Assembly (NCBI GenBank): GCA_023953695.1
Contig: JAMLJG010000001.1
Span: 62,001 to 126,000, forward strand
Length of the DNA: 64,000 nucleotides
Reading direction: 5' to 3'
Source of the DNA: Kiritimatiellia bacterium
GTDB lineage: Bacteria > Verrucomicrobiota > Kiritimatiellia > CAIVKH01
Part shown: positions 35,209-45,500 of the stretch, in pieces
Position numbering within the stretch: position 1 is the stretch's first letter
Layout: every line of letters starts with the position of its first letter
The notes under the pieces: generated by a model
Databases searched by the model: none
The model's input: only the letters and a program-made list of their open reading frames with translations
Told to the model about the DNA's origin: nothing
Position numbers and translations under genes: made by a program

Positions 35209-36822
35209 TCAGGATGCTGGGGGGTGCGCCTTCTTGCCCTTTCCGGCAACCCAAAACTCCATACGGCGTCCGAGCATGAGGCGGGTTTGTGCATCCAGGG
35301 CCGGGAGTGCGCTGAAGAAGAGGGTGATGACGGGGACGAGGAGCCATTCGGCTGCGTGCAGGATTCGGAAAAGTGTGGGTCTGCGCGAGGGGGGGCGCGG
35401 GAGCAGGAGTTGGCTCAAGACAATCGTGATGAGCAGCGCGAGACCGGCCAGATTGAAAACAAGACCGCTGATTCGCGGCGCATTGAAATACATGACGGAG
35501 CTGGAAAACTCGCGGCCGGCGAAAAGTGCGGGGAGCCAATTGAAGGCGGAGAGCATGAATCCCCAGGTGGCCCAGGAAATGTGCGCTTCAAACATTTTGA
35601 TGATGTGTTTGATTTTCTCGCGGAAGGCGATGCGAGGGGTGTGCAAAAAGCCGCGCACGACGAGAGGGAAGTTCTCGACGCCCCAGGCCCATCGGCGCTT
35701 TTGTTTGTAGAGGCCGCGCAGTGTGTCGAGCCAGCTATCCGCCGAGACGACGTCCATGGAAAGTGTGGTGTACATCGGCACGGCGCGATAATCGCCTTCA
35801 TAGTGCAGGTAGGATTTCCAGAAGATCGCGCTGTCGTCTGAAATCATATCCACGGGCCAGTAGCCGACTTCGACGAGCGCTTGGAAGCTCATGCTGTGGC
35901 TGGAGAACGTGACAAGTGTTTCCGGGTTGGTGGCCTCGATGAGCTGGAAGAAGGAGGAGCCGACCTCCAGCACGCGGGCGGAGCTTGGCGCTTCCCAAAT
36001 GTTGTTGTGATAGACGGGAATGGGTTGGAAGCTGGCGCGAGTTCGATGGGGTTCCATGCAGTAGTGATAGGTCAGGCAACTGAAGTAGCCGGACGAGACC
36101 ACGGTGTCGGCATCAAAGCAGGAGACGGTTGCGCGATCGAAGGGGATGTTGTGGGCGCGGAGGATGGTCGCCGCTTGTTTTGCGGCGTAGGTGGCGTTGG
36201 CGCCTTTGACGCGCGCTTCGTCGGGGATTCCGTCGGGGTGGAGCGCCACGTGCACATCGAGAAAGTACGGGCGGAATCGCGCGGCCAGTTCGGCGGCGTC
36301 GCGTCGAACGTTCTCGGCAGCGCGACCCTCAACGGCGAGCATGACGAGAATGCGCTGCGTTGAAAAATCCTGAGCCTGCAGGCTGCGCAAGCCCGGTTCA
36401 ATGATGTCGGCTGTTTCGCGCGCAATGGGGATGATGACGACGTGGTGGATGTCGGTTGGGTCCTGCGGTTTCTGGTGGAGTTGTTGGAGCGCGCGCAACC
36501 GTTTCCGGTGAAGCAGTCGCGATCGGCGGGAGGGGATGTCTTCCTGATCGAGGTTGAGCAGGCGCTGTTGCCAATCCGTTTCGCTCTCTGCGCGGAGGAG
36601 CGAATAGGAGAGAATGAGGAAGATGGTGGAGTGAGCGAGACGCAGGAGCCAATAGAGGTTGAAGGCGATGACAATGGCGGCTGCGAGTTGGGGCGCGGAG
36701 AGCCCGAGTACGAGCATGGTGATGAGAATACACCAACTTGTCGCGCCGGGCAGGATTTCCAAAAAGCGCTGGAGTCCCGCCTCGCGACCTTCGATTCCCA
36801 TGCGCGTATAGGAGAAGCTCAT
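35209..36822 (-). CDS. Membrane glycosyltransferase, GT2-like
   Basis: This 537-residue protein has two N-terminal transmembrane helices, a cytoplasmic GT2-type domain and three or four C-terminal helices. Typical motifs occur in order: VVIIPIARE at the domain start (about 127), CFDADT (DxD for nucleotide-sugar and metal, about 238), SDDSAIFW (about 327, catalytic base region) and KQKRRWAWG (Q/RxxRW-like, about 373), as in processive synthases. The product could be a surface polysaccharide. The gene overlaps the PEGA-domain gene by 4 bp (ATGA), and that protein is presumably its partner. Confidence 0.85.
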   Translation of the reverse strand: MSFSYTRMGIEGREAGLQRFLEILPGATSWCILITMLVLGLSAPQLAAAIVIAFNLYWLLRLAHSTIFLILSYSLLRAESETDWQQRLLNLDQEDIPSRRSRLLHRKRLRALQQLHQKPQDPTDIHHVVIIPIARETADIIEPGLRSLQAQDFSTQRILVMLAVEGRAAENVRRDAAELAARFRPYFLDVHVALHPDGIPDEARVKGANATYAAKQAATILRAHNIPFDRATVSCFDADTVVSSGYFSCLTYHYCMEPHRTRASFQPIPVYHNNIWEAPSSARVLEVGSSFFQLIEATNPETLVTFSSHSMSFQALVEVGYWPVDMISDDSAIFWKSYLHYEGDYRAVPMYTTLSMDVVSADSWLDTLRGLYKQKRRWAWGVENFPLVVRGFLHTPRIAFREKIKHIIKMFEAHISWATWGFMLSAFNWLPALFAGREFSSSVMYFNAPRISGLVFNLAGLALLITIVLSQLLLPRPPSRRPTLFRILHAAEWLLVPVITLFFSALPALDAQTRLMLGRRMEFWVAGKGKKAHPPAS

Positions 36823-38237
36823 TCGCGGGTCTCCGCGTGGAGTGGCAGTGGAATCAGCGAGCGCGGCGGCAGCAGGCGCAAGCGGGTGAGCCGGCCCTCC
36901 TCGTTCAGCGCGTATAAATATCCGGTGCGTTCGCTGAAGTAGAACGCTCCCTGCGCGCCGACGGGACCCAGATTGCGTGGAGCGCCTTCGCCGCCGCGTT
37001 CGAGCGCGAGGAGCAAGAGGCGTCCTTGTGAGGAGAATAGGATGTGCGTGTCATCGTGAATCCAAGCCGCGCGCTGGATGGTCTGATCCTGCGAGTGGAT
37101 CCACTGCAGGCTCCACGGTTCGGACTTCTCCTGGGCATTCAGACCGAGGAGGCCGAGCGCGTGGTCTGCCACTACAAGCCATTGGTCTTCCTTCTCGTCA
37201 CCCACGATTTGGCGCACCCCTTGGGGCGCGAGTTCGTTGGAGAGGGCGTTCAGCCACAGGGCGCCCGTTGTGTTGCGCACGAGCAGGGCGTCATCTGGGA
37301 GCAGGTGAATCGCATAGGTGTCATTCGTCAGCGTTGCGGCGAGAGCGGTGGGCAGAAGGTAATCGGTACGTTCTGTTGCGCCCTCTGAGCCGACGCGAAG
37401 CAGGGAGTTGCTGAAGTTGAGTATATAGAGGTGGTTTCGATTCAGCGCGAAACCCTTTGCGGGCGGGGCGCAGTCGGGAAAGATCGCCATGTCCTTGAAA
37501 GAGAGGCGGTGGATGCGCGACTGGGCGCGCGTGTAGATTTCGCTGTGGGTGCGCGGATCCCAAATAACTTCATCCGGCGCGTTGAGGAAAAGTCGAGTGA
37601 CATCGAGAGGCTCTTCCTCTTTCGCGCTGAAATCGAACCAGAGATAGCGATCTCGATCGTGTTGTTGGACTTGGAAGAGGGCGTGTGGGCTGTCCTTCCG
37701 AAACCAGGTTTGCAAAACGTGCGCATCGCCCCATGCGGAAGTGGTGGGAAGGAGGGGACGCAGTCGCCCTTCGCTCGCGTCCAGCATGGCCCAGTCGAGA
37801 AGGGAACGGGGAGATTCCAGCACGATATTTCGCTCGCCGGGCTCGCTGTGCATTTGGCTCCACACCTCAGGGGCGAGGGGTTGAGGCGTGCGGTTGGCGG
37901 GGAGAAGAATAATGTGATCGAGCACGGTTGCGCGCTCTGCCCTAACCTCGATCTCGCCCTGCCATGCATCGCTGTTTCGCTGGGTGAGGCGGAGGTTGTA
38001 GATGCCGGGAAGAAGATCGCGAATCGCGGTGGGAGTCCGCCGGGTATAGCGGCTGTTGCCGAGGTGTATCTGAGCTTCATCAGGCGTGCTGGCAATGGCG
38101 ATGAGGCCCGAGCGAACCAGGCCGCGTTCGGCTCCTGGCGCCCAGATATAGCCAAGCGCATAGAGGATCGCGACTGGCGTTGCGATCAGGTATGCCAGCA
38201 GGAAGAGATAGAATAGAACCTGGCGCAGCGTGCGCAT
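36819..38237 (-). CDS. Membrane-anchored PEGA-domain protein with propeller-like region
   Basis: This 472-residue protein has one N-terminal transmembrane segment (about residues 7-33) and then a PEGA-like domain: IASTPDEAQIHLGNSRYT followed by TPTAIRDLLPGIYNLRL. The rest contains repeated beta-strand blades (for example FYFSERTGYLYALNEEG near the end), suggesting a beta-propeller outside the membrane. PEGA domains are common in surface-layer and polysaccharide contexts. It is translationally coupled to the glycosyltransferase gene, so a role in assembling or anchoring that product is likely. The ATG at 38237 is preferred over a TTG two codons upstream. Confidence 0.7.
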   Translation of the reverse strand: MRTLRQVLFYLFLLAYLIATPVAILYALGYIWAPGAERGLVRSGLIAIASTPDEAQIHLGNSRYTRRTPTAIRDLLPGIYNLRLTQRNSDAWQGEIEVRAERATVLDHIILLPANRTPQPLAPEVWSQMHSEPGERNIVLESPRSLLDWAMLDASEGRLRPLLPTTSAWGDAHVLQTWFRKDSPHALFQVQQHDRDRYLWFDFSAKEEEPLDVTRLFLNAPDEVIWDPRTHSEIYTRAQSRIHRLSFKDMAIFPDCAPPAKGFALNRNHLYILNFSNSLLRVGSEGATERTDYLLPTALAATLTNDTYAIHLLPDDALLVRNTTGALWLNALSNELAPQGVRQIVGDEKEDQWLVVADHALGLLGLNAQEKSEPWSLQWIHSQDQTIQRAAWIHDDTHILFSSQGRLLLLALERGGEGAPRNLGPVGAQGAFYFSERTGYLYALNEEGRLTRLRLLPPRSLIPLPLHAETRE

Positions 38238-38313
38238 AGTCAAGGAGTGTGAGGGGGTGCAGGTGAATCTTCAACAGCCCTGTTGGGTGTCTCACGAGAA
38301 TGGTCTTGAACGG

Positions 38314-38919
38314 CTACCATTCCACCGGATCGGACGAGAAGAGCGCGGACCAGTTTTCCTTCGCGCGGGCCAGCGCATGGGCCCGGTGCGATATCTTGTT
38401 TTTCAGTTCGGACGACATTTCGGCAAAAGTTTGCGAATAGCCTTCGGGTTGAAATAGAGGATCATAGCCAAATCCGCCTTGCCCCCGCGCGTGCTCCACA
38501 ATGACTCCCGCGCAGCGCCCTTCGACCGTTTTTGCAGCTCCCGCGGGGCTTGAGAGTGCAATGACCGTTCTGAATTGCGCGCGGCGATCGGGCTCCTCGC
38601 GCAAGGCGGCGATCAACTTTTCATTGTTGGCTGAGTACTTGACGGGCTCCCCCGCATAGCGCGCCGAGTGCACACCCGGGATGCCGCCCAGAGCCGCGAC
38701 CTCCAGACCGGAATCATCGGCGAGGGCCCAGAGGCCCGTTGCGCGCGCCAGAACGGTTGCCTTCTTCACCGCGTTTTCCTCGAATGTGAACCCGTCTTCC
38801 TCGACCTCGGGCGCCTGAGGGATGTCGTTTATGCAGAGCACGTGCAGGCCCGGAACATTCAGGAGAGCGCGCATCTCTGCGAGTTTGTCGGGATTGCGAG
38901 TTGCGATGAGCAGTTTCAT
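38314..38919 (-). CDS. rdgB: XTP/dITP pyrophosphatase
   Basis: This 201-residue house-cleaning enzyme hydrolyses dITP, XTP and ITP to the monophosphates and PPi, keeping deaminated purines out of DNA and RNA. It has the HAM1/RdgB motifs: ATRNPDKLAEM (about residues 6-16, phosphate binding), ADDSGLEV (about 67, metal-binding Asp), GVHSARYAG (about 81), FGYDPLF (about 148) and KNKISHRAHAL (about 173). Length is normal. It is divergent from the MBOAT gene and separated from the PEGA-domain gene by about 75 bp. Confidence 0.96.
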   Translation of the reverse strand: MKLLIATRNPDKLAEMRALLNVPGLHVLCINDIPQAPEVEEDGFTFEENAVKKATVLARATGLWALADDSGLEVAALGGIPGVHSARYAGEPVKYSANNEKLIAALREEPDRRAQFRTVIALSSPAGAAKTVEGRCAGVIVEHARGQGGFGYDPLFQPEGYSQTFAEMSSELKNKISHRAHALARAKENWSALFSSDPVEW

Positions 38920-39063
38920 GGTCGGCTAGAGGGCCAATCAACACAAACGGGGCCGAGAAAGCGAGTCCAAACATGTCCGCTGCGAGCGAGTCTTCTCGCT
39001 TGAACAATGGGGGCAGAGGGGCCTAAATGCCGCCTTTGTTGTCCGCTTGGGGCGTGGTGTTGC

Positions 39064-40485
39064 ATGCTGTTCAACAGCTTTCAGTTTATCCTCTTTTTTG
39101 CGATCGTATTTGGGCTCTATTTGGCGCTGCCGCATCGGGCTCAGAACCGGATGTTGCTGATTGCGAGCTACATTTTTTACGGCGCTTGGGACTGGCGCTT
39201 CCTCGGCTTGTTGGCCGCCTCGACAGTTGCGGACTATTGCTTCGCGCAGTGGATTGAGGATTTGCGCGTGGATCGCCGCCGCAAACAACTCGTGGCGGCC
39301 AGCATGGCCGTGAACTTGGTCTTTTTGGGATTCTTCAAATACTTCAACTTCTTCATTGATAGCTTTGCTGATGTTTGCGGTTGGTTTGGATTCAGCCCAC
39401 ACGTTCCGACGCTCAAGATCATTCTGCCGGTCGGGATCTCTTTCTACACGTTTCAGTCCATGAGCTATGTGATTGACGTGTACCGTCGGCGATTGACCGC
39501 GTCGCGCAGCCTGCCGGATTTTGCGCTCTATGTGGCCTTCTTTCCCCAATTGGTCGCGGGGCCGATCGAGCGCGCGACCAATTTGCTGGCTCAAATTGCG
39601 TCCGAGCGGCGCGTCAGCTCGTTTGGTTTGGCGCACGGCGGTTTCCTGATTCTGTGGGGCTATTTCCAGAAGATCTATGTTGCCGACAATTTGGCAATCA
39701 TCACCGATCAGGTGTTCGCTGCGGGCGCTCATCCGCCCGGCAATATGGTGCTGCTCGGCGCCTACGCATTTTTCATCCAAATCTATTGCGACTTTGCGGG
39801 CTATTCGAACATTGCGCGCGGCCTCGCTCTTTGCATGGGTTTCCGCTTCATGTTGAACTTCAACCTCCCGCTTCTGGCCTCGAGTCCCTCCGATTTCTGG
39901 GGGCGTTGGCACCTGAGTTTTTCGACGTGGCTGCGCGATTATCTTTTTACGCCGCTGGGCGGTTTCCGGAAGGGCCCCCTGCTTGCCTATCGCAACCTTT
40001 TCATCACCATGTTTCTCTGCGGTCTCTGGCATGGCGCGGCGTGGCACTTTGTCGCGTGGGGGATGTATGCGGGGTTGACGCTGGCTGTGCATCGCACGCT
40101 GCAAGCATTCCGACCCTTTGCGAAGTTGGGTGAATGGTTGGTGAGTCGCTCTGTCACGCTGGTGCTCTGCATTTTGTTCCGTTTCCTCGTGATTGACTTC
40201 CTCTCGCCCATTCTCTTCCGGGCACAGTCTCTGAATCAGGCCGGTCAGCTCTTGTCCTCGCTGTTTCAAGGGTGGGGCGCGATGGATTTTGATGTGTGGG
40301 GCCGTTTCTTCTTCTACATCGCCCCGCTATTCGCGATGGAAATTATCCAATACCGAGCGAACGACCAATATATTGTCCTGAAGTGGCCTCTGCTCGCGAG
40401 GGTCACGCTCTATTTGGCGCTCTTTTACGGCATCGCGATTTTTGGAATGCAAAATGCGCAATCGTTCATTTATTTCCAATTTTAG
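39064..40485 (+). CDS. MBOAT-family O-acyltransferase (AlgI-like)
   Basis: This 473-residue membrane protein with about ten hydrophobic segments transfers acyl, usually acetyl, groups across the membrane to a polysaccharide. MBOAT hallmarks are GISFYTFQSMSYVIDVYR (about 126-143), FPQLVAGPIERA (about 162), the YSNIARGLALCMGF segment and the catalytic His in LCGLWHGAAWHFVAWG (about 317-332). The ATG at 39064 begins at the family's usual N-terminus (LFNSFQFILFF). It overlaps the SGNH-like partner gene by 32 bp, and the two, with a PA14 protein, form an operon. Confidence 0.93.
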   Translation: MLFNSFQFILFFAIVFGLYLALPHRAQNRMLLIASYIFYGAWDWRFLGLLAASTVADYCFAQWIEDLRVDRRRKQLVAASMAVNLVFLGFFKYFNFFIDSFADVCGWFGFSPHVPTLKIILPVGISFYTFQSMSYVIDVYRRRLTASRSLPDFALYVAFFPQLVAGPIERATNLLAQIASERRVSSFGLAHGGFLILWGYFQKIYVADNLAIITDQVFAAGAHPPGNMVLLGAYAFFIQIYCDFAGYSNIARGLALCMGFRFMLNFNLPLLASSPSDFWGRWHLSFSTWLRDYLFTPLGGFRKGPLLAYRNLFITMFLCGLWHGAAWHFVAWGMYAGLTLAVHRTLQAFRPFAKLGEWLVSRSVTLVLCILFRFLVIDFLSPILFRAQSLNQAGQLLSSLFQGWGAMDFDVWGRFFFYIAPLFAMEIIQYRANDQYIVLKWPLLARVTLYLALFYGIAIFGMQNAQSFIYFQF

Positions 40486-41422
40486 ATGGCTCCGCTCCGG
40501 CCTGTTGCTGAGCGTCTTGGCGGTGCTCGCGATTGAGTGGCAGCTTGGTCGCACTCTGCCGGGCCACTATTTTCGGCACGAGGTGGACGATCTGCTCTAT
40601 TCGCTGGATCATCGGAGCTATGATGCGCGCGTTCTCTCGCTCGGCAACAGCGTGGGCCGCCAACTCGACCAGGGTATTCATCGGCTCGATCGCGGTTTTC
40701 TGCGGCCCATGTCTTCGAATGCTGCGCTCGAAATGACCGGCCAATACTTCCTGCTGTGCCGCTATCTTGCGCGCAACCCCGCGCCCGAGTCGCTGATTCT
40801 CTGGGTGGACAATCCTTTCTATGGCGACCTCAGGTCGGTGTATACCGAGAACTACATTCAGCGCTGCTTCCTTCGCTGGCGCGAGATTGGATTGCTCGCA
40901 TGGTGGCGAGGGAGCCCCACCTTCACGGCCAGCATGATCAGCTACCGCCTGTTGCCATCGTTTCGCTACCGCGTGGACATCCAGAAGGACATTCCGATTC
41001 TGGGCGTGCGCGAGGTGAATCTTGCGCCCCAGGTCGCGTTTGGAGGTCGCCCTCAATCGGCCCGCAAGCAGAATGCGCTCGCGCGCTGGTGGCAGCGATG
41101 GGTTCACGGAGGCCAGTCCATATCCACCACCGCATTCGAGCGGTTGCTGGCCCTGTGTGAAGAGCGCGGGATTCGCATCTATTTGATCCCGGCTCCGATT
41201 TCGTCGCGCGTGGCGCTGGATAGAGGCCCTCAGCAAGGGCGTGCAGAAATTAATGAGCGGCTCGCGGAGTTGCAGAAGAAGTTCGATGTGCTGCACTACG
41301 AGACCGAGTCGAGAGTCTATCCCGACAATGAATTTGTGGACGGCACGCACTTTGTCGAAGGCGTGGTGCTGGCGCGCGCCGCCGAATATCGCGATCTTCT
41401 GCAGGAGAGGATGAAGCCATGA
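40454..41422 (+). CDS. SGNH/DltD-like partner of the MBOAT acyltransferase
   Basis: This 322-residue protein has one N-terminal transmembrane helix (about residues 13-30) and an exported SGNH-hydrolase-like domain. The block I motif is reduced to SLGNSVG (about residues 55-61) and the C-terminal D-x-x-H dyad appears as DGTHFVE (about 298). Such proteins complete acyl transfer begun by the MBOAT protein. The start is the ATG at 40454, inside the end of the MBOAT gene; an ATG seven bases earlier belongs to the MBOAT frame. The stop overlaps the PA14-gene start. Confidence 0.75.
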   Translation: MRNRSFISNFRWLRSGLLLSVLAVLAIEWQLGRTLPGHYFRHEVDDLLYSLDHRSYDARVLSLGNSVGRQLDQGIHRLDRGFLRPMSSNAALEMTGQYFLLCRYLARNPAPESLILWVDNPFYGDLRSVYTENYIQRCFLRWREIGLLAWWRGSPTFTASMISYRLLPSFRYRVDIQKDIPILGVREVNLAPQVAFGGRPQSARKQNALARWWQRWVHGGQSISTTAFERLLALCEERGIRIYLIPAPISSRVALDRGPQQGRAEINERLAELQKKFDVLHYETESRVYPDNEFVDGTHFVEGVVLARAAEYRDLLQERMKP

Positions 41423-42381
41423 CCCTGGCGGAATATGACGCGAGCTGGGCCGCGCTCACTGCCGTTTGGCATGCGCTGCAGCGAAGCATTGATACGCCGG
41501 AAAGCGCCGCCGCGCTTCGGGGGATGTTTGCCGCGCTTCGGGCGCTCGGCCGCTTTGCCGCGGTGCGCGGTGGCGAGTCGGTGAAGTCGGATGTCGGGAT
41601 GGAGGAGCGAGGCTATGCCGTGCTGGAGTCGCTCCGCGAGCGTGACTGTTTGACGGCGGACGACATTTCCGCGCTGCGCGAGGTCTCGCTCTTGCGCCAG
41701 CGCATGAACTCATTTGCCGACTACTCCGAAGAGGAGGATCGAGCGCGCGTCAATGTGGTCACCCGATGCTTGCCCGCGCTTTGGCGCGCGGTGAATCTAT
41801 TGCAGGGCGACTTGCGTCGCGAGCGCCCCCGCGCCTTCTATTTTCGCCGCCTTCGCCGCGGGGTTCATTTCGCGTGCATGGGCGCGGCGGTGTGGATAGC
41901 CATCGAATGGCTCGTCATTGGCATGGGGCTGATGAATCCGGAGGGATGGCGCGTGACCTACTATCGGCGCCCCGACTTCAAGCGCCCCCGCGCCGTGCGG
42001 AGCGAGCGCGCACTCGCGCAGGACTACGGGCTTTCGGCTCCCGCATTTCTTATTCGGCGCGATGGCTGGTCCGCGCGTTGGGAGGGACAGCTCATCGTTC
42101 CGGAAGACGGGACCTATTCCTTTGTCGGACAGGCGATTGATGGCTATCGAGTCACCTTGAACAACGAGGTTCTTCTCGATGCGTGGAATCCTCGCAATTG
42201 GCGCGCGAGCGTGAGGAAGGCCGAGGTGGCGTTGAAGGCCGGCGCCTATCCCATCGTCGTGGAGCATGTCAATCGGGAGGGGCCAGCGGAGATTCGATTG
42301 CGTTGGAAGGGCGGGCCGATTCAGTCGGTCACGGCCGTGGGGCCTCCGTATATCAGGAAGCCCACGCGGGACCGCCGGTGA
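41419..42381 (+). CDS. Membrane protein with C-terminal PA14-like domain
   Basis: This 320-residue protein has a helical cytoplasmic N-terminus (about 1-140), a single transmembrane helix (about 147-170) and an exported PA14-like beta-domain (about 195-305). That domain shows RWEGQLIVPEDGTYSFVGQAIDGYRVTLN and a terminal PAEIRLRWKG strand. PA14 domains bind carbohydrate, fitting its position after the acyltransferase pair. The ATG overlaps the SGNH-gene stop. The N-terminal half is unrecognised. Confidence 0.75.
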   Translation: MTLAEYDASWAALTAVWHALQRSIDTPESAAALRGMFAALRALGRFAAVRGGESVKSDVGMEERGYAVLESLRERDCLTADDISALREVSLLRQRMNSFADYSEEEDRARVNVVTRCLPALWRAVNLLQGDLRRERPRAFYFRRLRRGVHFACMGAAVWIAIEWLVIGMGLMNPEGWRVTYYRRPDFKRPRAVRSERALAQDYGLSAPAFLIRRDGWSARWEGQLIVPEDGTYSFVGQAIDGYRVTLNNEVLLDAWNPRNWRASVRKAEVALKAGAYPIVVEHVNREGPAEIRLRWKGGPIQSVTAVGPPYIRKPTRDRR

Positions 42382-42384
42382 GCC

Positions 42385-42469
42385 TGGTGCTCGGGGGGGG
42401 ACTTGAACCCCCACGCCTTTTGGGCACATGCACCTCAAGCATGCGTGTATGCCATTCCACCACCCGAGC
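42385..42469 (-). tRNA. tRNA-Leu, anticodon GAG
   Basis: The sequence folds as a class II tRNA with acceptor stem GCTCGGG/CCCGAGC, a D-arm with TGGTGGAATGGCA, anticodon stem CATGC/GCATG with loop TTGAGGT (anticodon GAG, reading CUC and CUU), a long variable arm and a T-arm with GGTTCAAGTCC. The discriminator is A, and the CCA end is encoded (42385-42387). It faces the PA14 gene, whose stop is 4 bases away. Confidence 0.97.
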
Positions 42470-42538
42470 AGGAGGGGTAAAAGCTGCAAAGAACGTAGCA
42501 AGGGTTCCTGCGCAGGGCAAGGGCGATTGCTATCCGTT

Positions 42539-45500
42539 CTATTCTTCGTGAGGCGCGAAGAGATCGGCGCCTATGGTGCCGCGAAGCGTGTTGACGTAGC
42601 CGGGCGCATTGACGGTTGCCATGCGTTTGCGCACTTCTGCCAGGCGCTGCGCGATTCCCAGTCGGGCGGCTTCGCTCTTATATTCCGGACGCGCAAGAAA
42701 GGCTTCGATGCGGGCAGCGGTTTGCTGGAGGAAAGCGCGATTCCGCTCGACGCGCTTTTCGAGGCGCTTGAGATACCACGGCGAGTTGATCACGGCATCG
42801 TGTGTGAACTGTTCGCGCAATTTCGGGTCTTGCAGGGTCATTCCTTCGTAGTGACCATGAGCCATGATGTGCAGCAGGGCGCGCAGCGGGGGCACGGCGA
42901 GGTCCACGGACCCGTCGCGGAAATACTGTTCCGCAACCCATTTGTGCGCGGAGACGATGTTGTCCATGGCGTCGGCGAAAATGGCTTTGTCCTGACTTTC
43001 CGGGCGCAGCATTTCCGGCGTGAAGACCATGTCGGGTGTGGTGAAGACGCGGCCACCATAGATCTGCATGAAGCGCGCGGTGATGCGGTAGCCGAGTCGG
43101 CTCGCGAGAACCGGTTTGCCCTCGTGTTCGAAATCCACGCATCGCTCGAGGCAGCCTTTGGCAATCAGGTCGGCTGCGGTGCGCTCAATACGCTGCATTC
43201 GGCTCCAGATCTCGGGGACGATGAGGCTGACATCGTGATCCACGCGGAAATTCGGTCCGACGCAACCTGCGGCAGTGATGAAGACATCTTGCGCGCAGAG
43301 CGCGAGTGAAACAAAGGCGTTGTTGAGATCGTGGATGGGCAGGAGGGCGTTGAAGGGGCCTTTGGTCAAGGCGCCTTCCGAGCCGGCGCCCGTCGTCGAG
43401 GGCGATTTGCCCGTGATGCTGGCGATGAACTCCATGAAGAGTTCAGGCAGTTCCATGTGATGGACGGGGTTGAAAACGCTCAAGGGCCGAACGCCGGGTT
43501 CAGGCGGATTGTTGCGGCGCCCGGGCAAGACCGCGTGGACGGGGGTGGCGAGCGCTTTGTCCGTGGTCAGGCGGCGGTAGAAGCGAATGCCCATTTCGGC
43601 GAGATAGCGCTGACGCGGGTCTTCGAGGTCCGGGCGACTCTGGAGATAGCGGGGATTTTTTGTCGGTTTGCCATCCACAATGCGCGGGCATGCGGAAGAG
43701 ACGATGTATTCCGGACTCGGGTTGTCGAGATGCTCGCGAAAGAGGCGCTGCATCGGTTCGGTGTATTGGCCGAACCAGATGGTGTTTTCCACTTCATCCG
43801 TCGCTTGGCGTCGGTTCAGCGGTTCGTAGTTGCAGAAAAAGTTATCCGGTCGCGCCATGTCGGCTTCTGCCTTATGGTCGTAGCCGCGGTGAATCGCATC
43901 GTCGGGTCGTTGGAAGAACTTGTTTTCGCAGTTGATGACGAATTTAGCCGATGGGTAGAGGAAGTCGGGATCAATGCGCTCAATCATGGTGCGCGGGGCA
44001 GTGATGGAGGCGGTGATGTCATCTTCCGTGGAAATTTTTTGCGCGGGGATGAAGTCCTTTCGGACGCTGAAGATTCGCCAGGAGCCATCGCTGCCGAATC
44101 CGACGCGGACATAGCGCGTGTTGATCTTGGTCTTGCGATAGCGCAGCTCGTTGCCTGGATTTCCGTTGATGCTGTCCACGCTGAAGCGATTGCGCCAATC
44201 GTCGCCCCAATCGGGCTTGTAGTAGCGCTTGATGAGGAAGACCAAGTCTTTGATATAGGCGGGCAGTGTGTTGAGCCAGGCGTTGTAGCTGTCCGTATAG
44301 AGTTCGGATGGCGTCAGGAGTTTGATGACGGAGCCGAGTGAGCGCTCGGGACTCAGCAGTTTACGGCTCTTGCGCCCGTGCGGCGGGTTCTTGAAGTGGT
44401 CCGAGTAGTCGCGGTTGATGATTTGCTCCACGAGATCGAAGTCCTTCTTCATGTCCGCGACGAAGATGGAGCCATCGAGCATGGCATCGGCGATAGGTTT
44501 GGAGATTTCTGACTTTCCGCCGCCGGAGACGGTGCACGGCTTGTGGCAGAGTGTTCCCTCGGCGCCTTCGCCGACGAGTCGCCAGCGGCTTCCTCGGGCG
44601 GGCTTCAGCATGCTGATCTTGTAGCCGGAGGGGAGAACGTAGACGTTGTCGGGCAGCAGTTTGATCCGCTGGGTTTCGTTGTCCTTTTCCCACGTGATGG
44701 ATTGGTCCTGCAGCTCGATGGCCACGTTCTCGGGAATATAGACAATCGAAGGGAAGTGGCGGTCCACGCCGAAGCCCTCGGGGCGCAGTTCCATGACATC
44801 CGAGAAGAGGCGGCTCACTTCGGCGAAGGTCTGGCCGCGTTCGGGAATCGGGTTGTTCATGGCGAAGGATTCGCCCAGATCGTAGCGGGGGAATACAAAG
44901 GCGCCGCCGGAGTGCTCTTCCTCCGCGAAGCCCATCAGGTTGGCCGCATAGCTGATCTGCGTTTTGATCTCTTTCTTGCAATAGCCGAAATAGTTGTCGG
45001 CAATGAGCGTGACGATCACGCCGCGCTCATCGCGGGAGGTGATCTTGAAGGCGCCGCCATCGTTGTAGCGCTCGTCGGGATTTTCCCAACACATTCCGTC
45101 GCGCTTTTGGCGGTCGGTTGCGGCGGAGCGGTGCGGCAGGCCGAGTTCCTGCTTGGTCAGGCGCGTGAGGTGGGGCGCGAGGATGATGCAGCCGGTGTGA
45201 CCGCTCCACGAAATGGGGTCAATGCCCGCATCGTTCTCGGGTAGATACGGGTCGCCAGCGTTGCCGAAAATGCTTTCGACGAAGTCGAGGTTGGCCACCA
45301 TGCTGCCGGGGACGAAGAATCGAATCTCCATCCGTTTTTCCGGTGTGAAGCCGGGCACTTCGGGGCACACAATAGGGCGCAAGAGCAGCGAGACCATGGT
45401 TGCCGCTTTGGCTGCCTGGCTCTCCGTGAACGGGAGCCGGTTCAGCTCGACTGGCGGTTGGAATGCTTTGGCGAGAAGGCGCGCGAAGACCGATTGTGGG

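Noticed and set aside
40442-40453. Earlier start for the SGNH-like gene
   Set aside because: The nearby ATG at 40447 belongs to the MBOAT reading frame; the ATG at 40454 is the first reasonable start in the correct frame.
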